NCBI GenBank assembly: GCA_947626145.1
Contig: CANQRB010000011.1
Span: forward strand, 1-62,892
DNA from: an uncultured Clostridia bacterium
GTDB taxonomy: Bacteria > Bacillota > Clostridia > UMGS1883
Length of the DNA stretch: 62,892 nt
Direction: 5' to 3'
Below, in pieces: positions 16,588 through 24,748 of the stretch; the stretch's first letter is position 1, and each line of letters starts with the position of its first letter. Position numbers and translations under genes: made by a program. Below the pieces are notes generated by a model, which did no database searches, was not told where the DNA came from, and was given only the letters and a program-made list of their open reading frames with translations.

Positions 16588-17199
16588 CTACTCCTGCCGC
16601 CCAAACTTATTGAGGCTGTGCAGGAATACGGAGCCGACGCCGTTGAATACGGAAACGACAACCACGAAAAGGAGCATCCGCGCGCCCTCGGCCGGGCCGG
16701 AAACCGCCAGCGCCGCATAACCGATGTCGGCGATGCTGTGCTCGAAGCCCGAAAGTATGAAGGTGGAAATGCACAGTAGGATGCCCGCCACCTTGCCGGC
16801 GCCGCTGGGGTTGGAGGCGTAGTTTTCCACGGCAAGATACATGAGCAGGCCGCAGAAAAAGCCCAGTATGGCCACCGAGGGCCAGCTCAGCCGGAGCTTG
16901 GCGGCCATGAGCTCCGCCGCCGCCTCGGACAGCTGGGGCCTGGCCAGCCGGAGCAGGGCCGCTCCGCCGGCGCAGCCCACAAAATTCCCCAGCCAGATTA
17001 TCAGGCAGTTGGGGTCGTTGCGGTTTTGTAATATGTAGCCGATCTTTCCGGTGAAAAGGTTCATTTTAAAGGAGCATATGCAGAACAGCGCCACGGAGAA
17101 CAGCAGACTCCCGGCGATTTTGTTGGGGCAGGACAGGTACACCGCCACGCCCAGATCGATCATAAGGCCCGCGGCCACCGCTTTTGTGAAGGTTTTCAT
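16588..17199 (-). CDS. Formate/nitrite transporter (FNT) family channel
   Basis: Protein of 203 residues with about six hydrophobic segments. It carries FNT hallmarks: SFKMNLFTGKIGY and SGFEHSIADIGYAAL with the central pore His. Family members conduct small monovalent acids such as formate, nitrite, hydrosulfide or lactate; the substrate cannot be decided here. The ATG at 17199 (MKTFTKAV) is preferred over upstream in-frame codons because AAAGGA lies eight to ten bases before it. At about 200 residues it is shorter than typical FocA (~280). Composite repeats sit immediately on both sides of the gene. Confidence 0.88.
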   Translation of the reverse strand: MKTFTKAVAAGLMIDLGVAVYLSCPNKIAGSLLFSVALFCICSFKMNLFTGKIGYILQNRNDPNCLIIWLGNFVGCAGGAALLRLARPQLSEAAAELMAAKLRLSWPSVAILGFFCGLLMYLAVENYASNPSGAGKVAGILLCISTFILSGFEHSIADIGYAALAVSGPAEGARMLLFVVVVSVFNGVGSVFLHSLNKFGRQE

Positions 17200-17263
17200 A
17201 GCAATCATCCTTTCCGATGACATTATACCGCAAAATCCGCCCCGCGTCAATAGTTTTGTTAAA

Positions 17264-17550
17264 ATGAGGAACAGTTGGAAATGAGGAATAGTTGGAAATT
17301 AGGAATGAGGAATAAATTATATGATAAATTTATTTGTCGTGTTCACCGTAAGAAGGTACAGAAAAATTTGATTTATAATTTCGTTTATCTTTGCCGCCGT
17401 AAACGTTTGATGGCGGACGCCCGGTGGGCGCCCCTACGGTATCAAGGCTACGTTTCGATACACACAAACGCCATAGTTTCTCCGTCAGTATTCCTCATTC
17501 CTCATTTTTAAATATTCCTCATTCCTAATTCCTCATTTCAAAATATTCCC
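17264..17550. repeat. Composite intergenic repeat between the FNT and DUF421 genes
   Basis: Left heptads interrupted by AGTTGGAAAT spacers (17264-17315), an inverted module A (CCGTAAACGTTTGATGGCGG), then CCGTCAGTATTCCTCATTCC and more inverted heptads to 17541. No gene is seen in the 356-bp gap. Confidence 0.75.
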
Positions 17551-17555
17551 CATTT

Positions 17556-18230
17556 TTATTCGTCTTTTTTCTGCAAAAACACCTTATCCCCGCCGGTGAC
17601 GTTCATATAAAACACCTCCTTCGGCGAGGACACGCCGTGCCGCTTAAGCAGCTTCATGAGCTGCTCCCGGCTGAGGCCGGCCTCCCGAAGGCCGCTCTCC
17701 CGCACGGCCCCGTCGGCGATAAGGGTGTGGGGCAGGTAGGTCTGTGAAGGATTCAGTCCCATATCCTCACAGGTCAGGGGACGGCTCTTTTCCTTTGGTA
17801 TCACGGAGATCTGACCGTTTGTCTCCAGCATGGCGGAGTCCACCTCCGTTATCTGACTGTAGCCCTTGAGCCGCAGCTGCTCCAGCAGATCGTCCAGGCT
17901 CAGCCTCAGCCGCCGCAGGGTTTTCAGCTTTATCCGGCCCTTTTCGATGACCACGGTGGGCCGCCCCGTAATGATGCGGCGGCAGAAGTCGCTCTTTATG
18001 ACCAGCGTGGAAAGAATGAATTCCGCCGCCACAAGGGTCAGTATGGGGATTATTCCGTCCCAGATGGGCTGGCGTCCGTCCTCGATGGGTATGGCCGCCA
18101 GATCGCTTATCATGATGGCCACCACCAGCTCCGAGGGCTGGAGCTCCCCAAGCTGGCGCTTGCCCATGACACGCAGCGCCGCTATGACCAGCAGGTATAA
18201 AATCAGTGTCCGAAAAAATAAAGTCCACAT
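17556..18230 (-). CDS. DUF421/YetF-type membrane protein
   Basis: Protein of 224 residues with three N-terminal transmembrane helices, starting LFFRTLILYLLVIAALRVMG. The family signature GKRQLGELQPSELVVAIMIS is followed by a soluble domain with GRPTVVIEKGRI and DLLEQLRLKGYSQI. YetF-like proteins are widespread in Firmicutes and B. subtilis members are linked to spore germination or membrane functions; the biochemistry is unclear. The ATG at 18230 has AAGGG eight to nine bases upstream. Divergent from ygiQ. Confidence 0.88.
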   Translation of the reverse strand: MWTLFFRTLILYLLVIAALRVMGKRQLGELQPSELVVAIMISDLAAIPIEDGRQPIWDGIIPILTLVAAEFILSTLVIKSDFCRRIITGRPTVVIEKGRIKLKTLRRLRLSLDDLLEQLRLKGYSQITEVDSAMLETNGQISVIPKEKSRPLTCEDMGLNPSQTYLPHTLIADGAVRESGLREAGLSREQLMKLLKRHGVSSPKEVFYMNVTGGDKVFLQKKDE

Positions 18231-18258
18231 TACTATCGCCCTTTCATCAGGTTTGCTA

Positions 18259-18287
18259 TTGACATTTGCGTTGATTTTGTATACAAT
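18259..18287 (+). promoter_or_regulatory. Promoter of ygiQ-folD
   Basis: TTGACA (18259-18264), 17-nt spacer, TACAAT (18282-18287); ATG 58 bases downstream. Confidence 0.8.
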
Positions 18288-18345
18288 TATAATATAACCG
18301 ATTTTGGCAAATTTACAACGAATTTACAGCGAAGGGGGCGGCACA

Positions 18346-20250
18346 ATGGCCTTTTTGCCTATGACTAAGGCCGAAATGGAGGAGCGGGGCTGGGATTGGT
18401 ACGATTTTCTGTTTATTTCCGCCGACGCTTACGTCGATCACCCCTCCTTTGGCACGGCCATCCTCAGCCGTCTGCTGGAGGCGGAGGGCTATCGGGTGGC
18501 CGTCTGCGCCCAGCCCGACGTGAGCACTCCCGACTCCCTGACGGCCTACGGACGGCCCCGGCTGGGCGTGCTGGTTTCCGGCGGGGTCATAGACTCGATG
18601 GTGAACCACTACACCGCGGCGAAAAAGCGCCGCAGCGAGGACGTTTATTCCCCCGGCGGGAGGGCTGGGCTCCGGCCCGACAGGGCGACGATAGTCTACG
18701 GCAACCTTGTGCGCCGGGCCTTCGGCAAAATTCCCCTGATAATCGGGGGCACCGAGGCCAGCCTCCGCCGCTTCGCCCACTACGATTACTGGGGCGACAA
18801 CGTGCGTCGGAGCATAATTTTCGACAGCCGGGCGGATCTGATCTCCTTCGGCATGGGAGAAAAGAGCATAGTGGAAATTGCCCGCGCCCTGGCCGAGGGC
18901 ACGCCGGCGAACCTGCTCACGGGCATTCGGGGTACCTGCTATATCGCCGATAATCCGCCCAAAAACGCCGTAATCCTCCCAAGCTTCGAGGAGGTTAAGG
19001 CCGATAAGGAAAAATACGCTCTGGCCGCCAACATACAGTACGAGGAGCAGGATCCAATAAGGGGGGCGATTCTGGCTCAGAAGCACGGGGACAAGTACCT
19101 CGTCCAAAATCCCATGAGCCCGCCCCTGACCCAAAGCGAGATGGACCGCATCTACGCCCTGCCCTACGAGCGGGCCTGGCCTCCCGTCTACGACTCGCTG
19201 GGCGGCATACCGGCCTACAGCGAGGTGAAGTTTTCCCTCACCAGCAGCCGGGGCTGCTTCGGCAGCTGCTCCTTCTGCGCCATAACCTTCCATCAGGGGC
19301 GGATAATCCAGTCCCGCTCCCATCAAAGCATCATAAACGAGGCCCAAAATTTCCTCTGGGACAAGGATTTCAAGGGCTACATCCACGACGTGGGCGGCCC
19401 CACCGCCAACTTCCGTGCCCCCGCCTGTGAAAAGCAGCTCAAGAGCGGGGCCTGCAAACACCGTCAGTGTCTGTACCCCGACATATGCCCCAACGCCAGG
19501 GTGGATCACGGCGACTATGTGGCCCTGCTGCGGGAGCTGAGGGCCATTCCGGGGATAAAAAAGGTCTTTGTCCGCAGCGGCATCCGCTACGACTACTGCA
19601 TAGCCGACAGGGACGACACCTTTTTCCGGGAGCTGTGCCAATACCACGTCAGCGGCCAGCTCAAGGTGGCCCCCGAGCACATCAGCGACAACGTCCTGCG
19701 CTATATGGGCAAGCCCGGCGTGGAGGTCTATAACAAATTCAAGGACAAATATTACGGCATATGCCGTGAGATAGGCAAGGAGCAGTACCTTGTGCCCTAT
19801 CTGATGAGCAGCCACCCCGGCAGCACGGTGAACGACGCCATAGAGCTGGCGCTCTATCTCAAGAAAAATCACATCCACCCCGAACAGGTGCAGGACTTTT
19901 ATCCCACTCCCGGCACCCTTAGCACGGCCATGTTCCACACGGGTCTTGATCCCCGCACCATGAAGCGGGTCTACGTCCCCCGCAACCCCCATGAGAAGGC
20001 CATGCAGCGGGCCCTGCTCCAGTGGTCAAGGCCCGAAAATTACGATCTGGTTCGGGAGGCCCTGATAAAGGCCAACCGCCGGGAGCTGATAGGCTATGGA
20101 GAAAATTGCCTGATAAGGCCGAAAATAAACAGAGAAAGCGAAAGGAGAAACAAAAATGGCAGCACAGATCTTGGACGGAAAGGCTCTGTCCGCAAAAATA
20201 AAGGAGGGCCTCAAGGCCGAGGCCGAGGCTCTGGCCGCAAAGGGTGTTAA
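18346..20250 (+). CDS. YgiQ family radical SAM protein (UPF0313)
   Basis: Protein of 634 residues; ATG at 18346 behind GAAGGGGGCGGCACA. The N-terminal half has UPF0313 features: [32 protein letters not shown] and [13 protein letters not shown]. The radical SAM CxxxCxxC motif is in [14 protein letters not shown], and [14 protein letters not shown] is near the end. It presumably acts on an unidentified substrate through a 5'-deoxyadenosyl radical. The reading frame continues 95 bases into folD; the last ~31 residues are basic and encoded inside folD, so the natural C-terminus has probably been extended by loss of an earlier stop. Confidence 0.9.
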   Translation: MAFLPMTKAEMEERGWDWYDFLFISADAYVDHPSFGTAILSRLLEAEGYRVAVCAQPDVSTPDSLTAYGRPRLGVLVSGGVIDSMVNHYTAAKKRRSEDVYSPGGRAGLRPDRATIVYGNLVRRAFGKIPLIIGGTEASLRRFAHYDYWGDNVRRSIIFDSRADLISFGMGEKSIVEIARALAEGTPANLLTGIRGTCYIADNPPKNAVILPSFEEVKADKEKYALAANIQYEEQDPIRGAILAQKHGDKYLVQNPMSPPLTQSEMDRIYALPYERAWPPVYDSLGGIPAYSEVKFSLTSSRGCFGSCSFCAITFHQGRIIQSRSHQSIINEAQNFLWDKDFKGYIHDVGGPTANFRAPACEKQLKSGACKHRQCLYPDICPNARVDHGDYVALLRELRAIPGIKKVFVRSGIRYDYCIADRDDTFFRELCQYHVSGQLKVAPEHISDNVLRYMGKPGVEVYNKFKDKYYGICREIGKEQYLVPYLMSSHPGSTVNDAIELALYLKKNHIHPEQVQDFYPTPGTLSTAMFHTGLDPRTMKRVYVPRNPHEKAMQRALLQWSRPENYDLVREALIKANRRELIGYGENCLIRPKINRESERRNKNGSTDLGRKGSVRKNKGGPQGRGRGSGRKGC

Positions 20251-21013
20251 GCCCGGTCTGGCCGTGGTGATAGTGGGGGACGACCCCGCCAGCCGCGTCT
20301 ACGTCAACAACAAGAAAAAGGCCTGCGAGGCCTGCTCCATCATGAGCGAGGAATACGCTCTCCCCGCCGATACCGCCGAGGAGGAGCTGCTGGCCCTTGT
20401 CGACACCCTGAACAAGCGGGATGATATTCACGGCATTTTGGTACAGCTGCCCCTGCCAAAGCACATCGACAGCCAAAAGGTGCTGCTGGCCATCGACTAC
20501 CGCAAGGACGTGGACGCCTTCCATCCGGTAAACGTGGGCAAGATAATGATCGGGAATTTCGACTTCCTGCCCTGCACTCCGGCGGGGGTCATGGAGCTGA
20601 TCCGCCTTACCGGCATTGAGGTGGCGGGTAAAGAGTGCGTGGTGGTGGGCCGCAGCAACATCGTGGGTAAGCCTCAGGCCATGCTTCTGCTCCACCAGAA
20701 CGGCACCGTAACCATCTGTCACAGCAAGACAAAAAATCTGGCGGAGGTTTGCCGTCGGGCGGACATCCTCGTCGCGGCCGTGGGCAAGGCCAATTTCATC
20801 ACAGCCGATATGGTCAGGCCCGGCGCCATCGTCATCGACGTTGGCATGAACCGGGTGGACGGCAAGCTCTGCGGCGACGTCAAGTTCGACGAGGTCAGCC
20901 AAATCGCCTCGGCCATAACTCCCGTGCCCGGCGGCGTGGGCCCCATGACCATCGCCATGCTGATGAAGAACACCGTCAAGGCCGCGAGCCTGAAGCTGGA
21001 TACACTGCAATAA
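20156..21013 (+). CDS. folD: Bifunctional methylenetetrahydrofolate dehydrogenase/cyclohydrolase FolD
   Basis: Cytosolic enzyme of 285 residues that interconverts 5,10-methylene-, 5,10-methenyl- and 10-formyl-tetrahydrofolate. It shows the family motifs [13 protein letters not shown] (catalytic Tyr and Lys), [34 protein letters not shown] and [18 protein letters not shown] lies eight bases before the ATG, inside the 3' end of ygiQ. A broken NlpC/P60 gene follows 31 bases downstream. Folate genes folT-folC occur separately at 47.6-49.4 kb. Confidence 0.96.
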   Translation: MAAQILDGKALSAKIKEGLKAEAEALAAKGVKPGLAVVIVGDDPASRVYVNNKKKACEACSIMSEEYALPADTAEEELLALVDTLNKRDDIHGILVQLPLPKHIDSQKVLLAIDYRKDVDAFHPVNVGKIMIGNFDFLPCTPAGVMELIRLTGIEVAGKECVVVGRSNIVGKPQAMLLLHQNGTVTICHSKTKNLAEVCRRADILVAAVGKANFITADMVRPGAIVIDVGMNRVDGKLCGDVKFDEVSQIASAITPVPGGVGPMTIAMLMKNTVKAASLKLDTLQ

Positions 21014-21044
21014 ATATTACGACGATAAATTACGGAGGAGAATT

Positions 21045-21888
21045 ATGAAAAAACGAATTTTTGCACTGGCCCTTTCCCTTGCGCTGTTCGCTGGGGCTAT
21101 GCCCGCCTGGGCGGAGCAAATTCCCGCGCCCGTGCCCGGCGAGCGGACGATTTTTAACCTGCTTGCCACGGCCCTCGCCCCTGTGGGCGGCACCCTTTAC
21201 GTCTGGGGCGGCGGATGGAACGAGGCGGACGACGGCGCCGGAGTCGAGGCCATTTCCATCGGCATATCCGAGGAATGGCGGGAATTTTACGACAGCCATG
21301 GCTCCGACTATGACTTCGACGAATACCGCTACCTCATCCACAGCGGTCTGGACTGCTCCGGCTATGTGGGCTGGGCCGTATATAACACCTTCAACACTCA
21401 GAGCGGCGGAGAGGGCTACGTCATGCCGTCCACCCTCATGGCCTCGGATTTTGCCGGACGCGGCTGGGGGACATACACACCTCGGGGCGAGGTGGAGGAG
21501 CTGCGGGCCGGGGACATCATGAGCACCAACGGCCACGACAGGCGGCTGCCGGTATCCGGCCATGTTTTACCGTGACATAGTGTACTGTCCTCTGACCGCA
21601 GCCGACTGCGGCTTTCTGGGCCTGAGCCTTGAGGGAACTAACGGGAATTTCGTTCTTTCCCGCGCGCAAAGCGCCGGCGTCTATGCTCCTGAGCCCGGCC
21701 CGGCGGTTGAGGCGGCGGGGTTCCCCGTGGCTGGACTTAGCTTTGACGGCGGGCTTTTGACCGACGGCGCTTATCCGGCGGTGAGCCGGGACGGCGTCGT
21801 TTATCTGCCCCTGACTTGGAACGCCGTCACCGCCCTTGGGTGGAGCATGACCTTTGATTCGGATGGGCTGAGCGTCGTCACTGAATAG
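21045..21888 (+). pseudogene. Broken NlpC/P60 hydrolase - stalk domain gene (frameshift/internal deletion)
   Basis: The 5' frame (21045-21575) gives a signal peptide (~1-23) and an NlpC/P60-like N-half with GTLYVWGGGW and the catalytic Cys in LDCSGYVGWA. It then reaches GDIMSTNGH and degrades into DRRLPVSGHVLP-stop. The +1 frame continues (RYPAMFYRDIVYCPLTAAD ... VYLPLTWNAVTALGW) as most of a stalk domain to 21888. The piece between, which should hold the catalytic His and the start of the stalk domain, is missing. This fits an internal deletion with frameshift, though an assembly error is possible. A good ribosome site (GGAGGAGAATT) remains. Confidence 0.8.
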
Positions 21889-21914
21889 GGTACGAACAGC
21901 GACAATGATAAACG

Positions 21915-21948
21915 AAAAAGGCTTCCCTTCAAATGGAAAGCCTTTTTA
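21915..21948. terminator. Bidirectional terminator
   Basis: AAAAAGGCTT...AAAGCCTTTTT hairpin between the broken NlpC/P60 gene and the convergent stalk protein gene. Confidence 0.75.
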
Positions 21949-21951
21949 TCA

Positions 21952-23076
21952 TTACTGCCTTAGCTTGTCCGGCTCAGGCGAATCATACGTCAAAGGAATA
22001 TTATACATTTCACGCACCTCGTCGGTAACATCTGATCTCGGTATCTCATCGCCCAAACCGTCGATAAACGTCCATCCGTCGTTCAGCCGGTCAAATTGTG
22101 TTCGGCGCGGAGGATAACTGTACAACAGCGTGACCTCCTGAATTTTGGAGTAAAAGGCGTTCGAGGAGGTGTTGACCTCAATATATGGGCTATACGGGCC
22201 AAAACTTAATGAAATTTTTACCGAAGCTATGACCGGCCCCGACAACACTCTCTTAAGCGCGTCATACGCATCCTTTTCGGAGCGAATAAACTCTGTGACG
22301 CTTCGGTCTGTATTTCCGTTGAAGTTTTCCCCGGCGTTATTGACAAACCATTCGTTCAGTGACGCGCCGTATCCGGTATTGGTGTCGGCCCACGCCCTTA
22401 CCTCGTCATTTTCCATCCAAAACTCGAACATTCCGGGGTCAAACCTCCACTCGTTGAAAAAGAAGTTTGTCAGGAATTTCAAATCGTTTTTATTTTCCTC
22501 GTAAAGCTTGTACGCCAGCTCATACTTGTGGTCGTGATTTGCATGGCTGCTGCCGGAGGTATGGCCGCTCAAAAAGTTGGACCGATATTCTTCCTCCGTG
22601 AGGGTGCGCGCCGCGGTGTAATCCTTAAATTCATAAAATTCGACCCTGGAAAAATCCTCGCTTACTCTCGCTTTTATCCCGAAGGCCTTTTCGAGGGCCG
22701 AAAGTGGGAAATATGCCGAGCCGTCAAGGGCGCGGCCCTTTATATAACCGCTTTTTTGGCCGTCCAGATACAGGCCGACGCTTCCGCCGGAAGAGGTGAG
22801 CGGCACGGCGCCGTCATATTTGGGGAGGGCGTACTTTTCGCTGTCCAGCGTTACCGAATTTTCCCCCTGGTTCCAACCGACTTTTATCCCCAGAGCCTCG
22901 GCTACGGGCCTTATGGGGAGGTATATCTCGCCGTTTTCCTCAAAGTACGGCTCGTTTTGGCAGCGTAACTTCTCCGACTTGTAAAACAGCGCCTTTTCCC
23001 CGGCGGCGCCGGATATAAGCGCGAACAGAAAAAGCATGGCGGTTGTGATGAGCAGGGCCCTTCCGGCAATTTTCAT
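21952..23076 (-). CDS. Secreted protein with N-terminal stalk domain, unknown C-terminal region
   Basis: Protein of 374 residues. The ATG at 23076 (MKIAGRALLITT) has GGAGG six bases upstream, and upstream in-frame codons run into tRNA-Leu. A signal peptide (~1-26) is followed by a stalk domain (~27-140) with GEIYLPIRPVAEALGIKVGW and a second half YFPLSALEKAFGIKA. The remaining ~235 residues are charged and mostly helical (for example FFFNEWRFDPGMFEFW); I do not recognise them. The codons are more AT-rich than those of neighbouring genes. The gene lies 33 bases downstream of tRNA-Leu on the same strand. Confidence 0.7.
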   Translation of the reverse strand: MKIAGRALLITTAMLFLFALISGAAGEKALFYKSEKLRCQNEPYFEENGEIYLPIRPVAEALGIKVGWNQGENSVTLDSEKYALPKYDGAVPLTSSGGSVGLYLDGQKSGYIKGRALDGSAYFPLSALEKAFGIKARVSEDFSRVEFYEFKDYTAARTLTEEEYRSNFLSGHTSGSSHANHDHKYELAYKLYEENKNDLKFLTNFFFNEWRFDPGMFEFWMENDEVRAWADTNTGYGASLNEWFVNNAGENFNGNTDRSVTEFIRSEKDAYDALKRVLSGPVIASVKISLSFGPYSPYIEVNTSSNAFYSKIQEVTLLYSYPPRRTQFDRLNDGWTFIDGLGDEIPRSDVTDEVREMYNIPLTYDSPEPDKLRQ

Positions 23077-23109
23077 CGAACTCCTCCGTTTCTCAAAAAA
23101 ATATGCGTT

Positions 23110-23193
23110 TGGTGCGGATGACAGGGCTCGAACCTGCACGTCAAAGACACAAGAACCTAAATCTTGCATGTCTGCCAATTTCATCACATCCGC
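23110..23193 (-). tRNA. tRNA-Leu (anticodon UAG)
   Basis: Acceptor GCGGATG/CATCCGC, anticodon stem CAAGA/TCTTG with loop TTTAGGT (anticodon TAG), T-arm GGTTCGAGCCC, a long variable arm typical of leucine tRNA, and an encoded CCA 3' end. Confidence 0.95.
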
Positions 23194-23231
23194 GTTTATA
23201 CATCTATTATATCACCGCCGCCGCCGTTTGT

Positions 23232-23273
23232 CAAGCACAAAACCGTCCCCATGTAAGGACGGTTTTGTGCTTG
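23232..23273 (-). terminator. Terminator after the aminopeptidase P gene
   Basis: Perfect 17-bp stem (CAAGCACAAAACCGTCC and its complement) with an eight-base loop, 23 bases past the stop on the minus strand and just upstream of tRNA-Leu. Confidence 0.7.
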
Positions 23274-23295
23274 ATCGCAGGGGAAATTTTTCACT

Positions 23296-24543
23296 CTATT
23301 TCCCCATCACGGCCTCGATATCATCCATGGAGCGCGGCGTCACAACGGACAGGTTCTCACAGCCGTTTTCGGTGACAAGGCAGTTGTCCTCCAGCCGGAA
23401 GCCTATGCCCCACTCCTCGCAGTAGATGCCCACGTCCACGCAGAACACCATGTTGGGGGCGATGGGCATATCCGCCGGGCAGTACACCACGTCGTGGGTG
23501 TCGTAGCCCACATGATGGGCCCCGCCGTGCCATATGTATTTGCCCACGTCCTCAAGCCGGTCGCAGAGCCCCAGCTCCTTCAGCTGGCCGAAGTTGTATT
23601 TGCGGACGGTGGCGTCCACCTCGCCCATGAGCATACCGGGCTTGATGATGCTGAACATATAGTTCGAGGTGTTATACGCGCACTGATAGAGCAGCCGCTG
23701 TTTTTCGCTGTATTTGCCGTTCACCGGCCACCCGCGGGAAACGTCGGTGCCCACATTGTCCCACACGGCGCCCACGTCGTTGAGAACCATGTCCCCGTCA
23801 TGGGCCTGACCGCGGTAGTCGTAGTAGTGGATGCAGAAATTGTTCTTTCCGGCGCAGATTATGGAGGGGAACATGGGGCTTAAAACTCCGTGCTGGGCCA
23901 GAGTGTAGTCCCAGACGGCCTTGTACTGGTACTCGTACATTCCGGGCCTGGAGGCCTTCATCATGGCGGTTATGCCCTCGGCGGTGATGGCCTCGGCCTT
24001 GCGCATGGCCTCGATCTCGCAGGGCTTTTTTATGGTGCGCAGCACCCGAATGTGGTGGTTGAGGTTCCCTATTTTAAGGAAGGGATACAGGCGGGCGGCC
24101 TCCCGGGCCAGCGCGTAGGCGGGGCTTGGGGCCTCGTCGGGGGTGAGCTTGTGCAGGTCGAGATAAAGGTTCTCATAGCTTCCGCTTTCGGCCAGACGCT
24201 TCAGCTCGGCGGGAAAGTCCGCCACATAGCGGCAGTCGCCGATGCCGGACTTCTCCAGCACCTCGTCCGCCTTGATGCGGACGCCCGTCCAGCGCTCGGC
24301 TATCAGGTCGGGGGGCAGTATAAAGAGCGTCTCGGTGACGCCGCCCTCGTCTATGCGGGCCAGCAGTATGAGCTCCTGCTTTTCGATTCCGGTGAAATAT
24401 ACAAAGCTCCTGTCGGCAAAAAACGGGTAATACTCGTCGGCTGTCTTGCGGGGCGGCCGCCCGCTGAAAAGCACGGCGAGGCTGCCCTTGGGGAGCCTGG
24501 CGTAAAGGCTCCTGCGGTTTTCAATGTGAAAGGTTCTGTCCAT
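23296..24543 (-). CDS. Aminopeptidase P (Xaa-Pro aminopeptidase), M24 family
   Basis: Protein of 415 residues that removes N-terminal residues next to proline in the cytosol. An AMP_N-type N-terminal domain (~1-135, with YYPFFADRSFVYFTG) precedes the pita-bread domain. Metal ligands are visible: Asp in VLNDVGAVWDNVGTDVSRGW, His in HGGAHHVGYDTHD, and Glu in FRLEDNCLVTENGCENLS. GGAGG lies eight bases before the ATG. It is a single-gene unit with its own promoter. A second, shorter M24 protein is encoded at 44.6-45.7 kb. Confidence 0.93.
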   Translation of the reverse strand: MDRTFHIENRRSLYARLPKGSLAVLFSGRPPRKTADEYYPFFADRSFVYFTGIEKQELILLARIDEGGVTETLFILPPDLIAERWTGVRIKADEVLEKSGIGDCRYVADFPAELKRLAESGSYENLYLDLHKLTPDEAPSPAYALAREAARLYPFLKIGNLNHHIRVLRTIKKPCEIEAMRKAEAITAEGITAMMKASRPGMYEYQYKAVWDYTLAQHGVLSPMFPSIICAGKNNFCIHYYDYRGQAHDGDMVLNDVGAVWDNVGTDVSRGWPVNGKYSEKQRLLYQCAYNTSNYMFSIIKPGMLMGEVDATVRKYNFGQLKELGLCDRLEDVGKYIWHGGAHHVGYDTHDVVYCPADMPIAPNMVFCVDVGIYCEEWGIGFRLEDNCLVTENGCENLSVVTPRSMDDIEAVMGK

Positions 24544-24572
24544 AAATCATTCCTCCAATTCGGTTTGTTTCC

Positions 24573-24601
24573 ATTATACAGCAGTTTTTGCGATTTGTAA
24601 A
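24573..24601 (-). promoter_or_regulatory. Promoter of the aminopeptidase P gene
   Basis: Minus strand TTTACA, 17-nt spacer, TATAAT, 30 bases before the start codon. Confidence 0.75.
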
Positions 24602-24681
24602 GGGGGATGGCGCAATTTTGGCAAGAGTTTGCGGCCGTCAAAACTTGCAACTAATTTGTACATTTTATACTAATATCTACA

Positions 24682-24710
24682 TTGATTTTTTGAAAAAACT
24701 GTGCTAAAAT
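24682..24710 (+). promoter_or_regulatory. Promoter of the GH43 multidomain gene
   Basis: TTGATT, 17-nt spacer, TAAAAT; ATG 38 bases downstream. Confidence 0.7.
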
Positions 24711-24748
24711 GATAATGTCCCAAAAAATTTTTGAAAGGAAATGATGAG

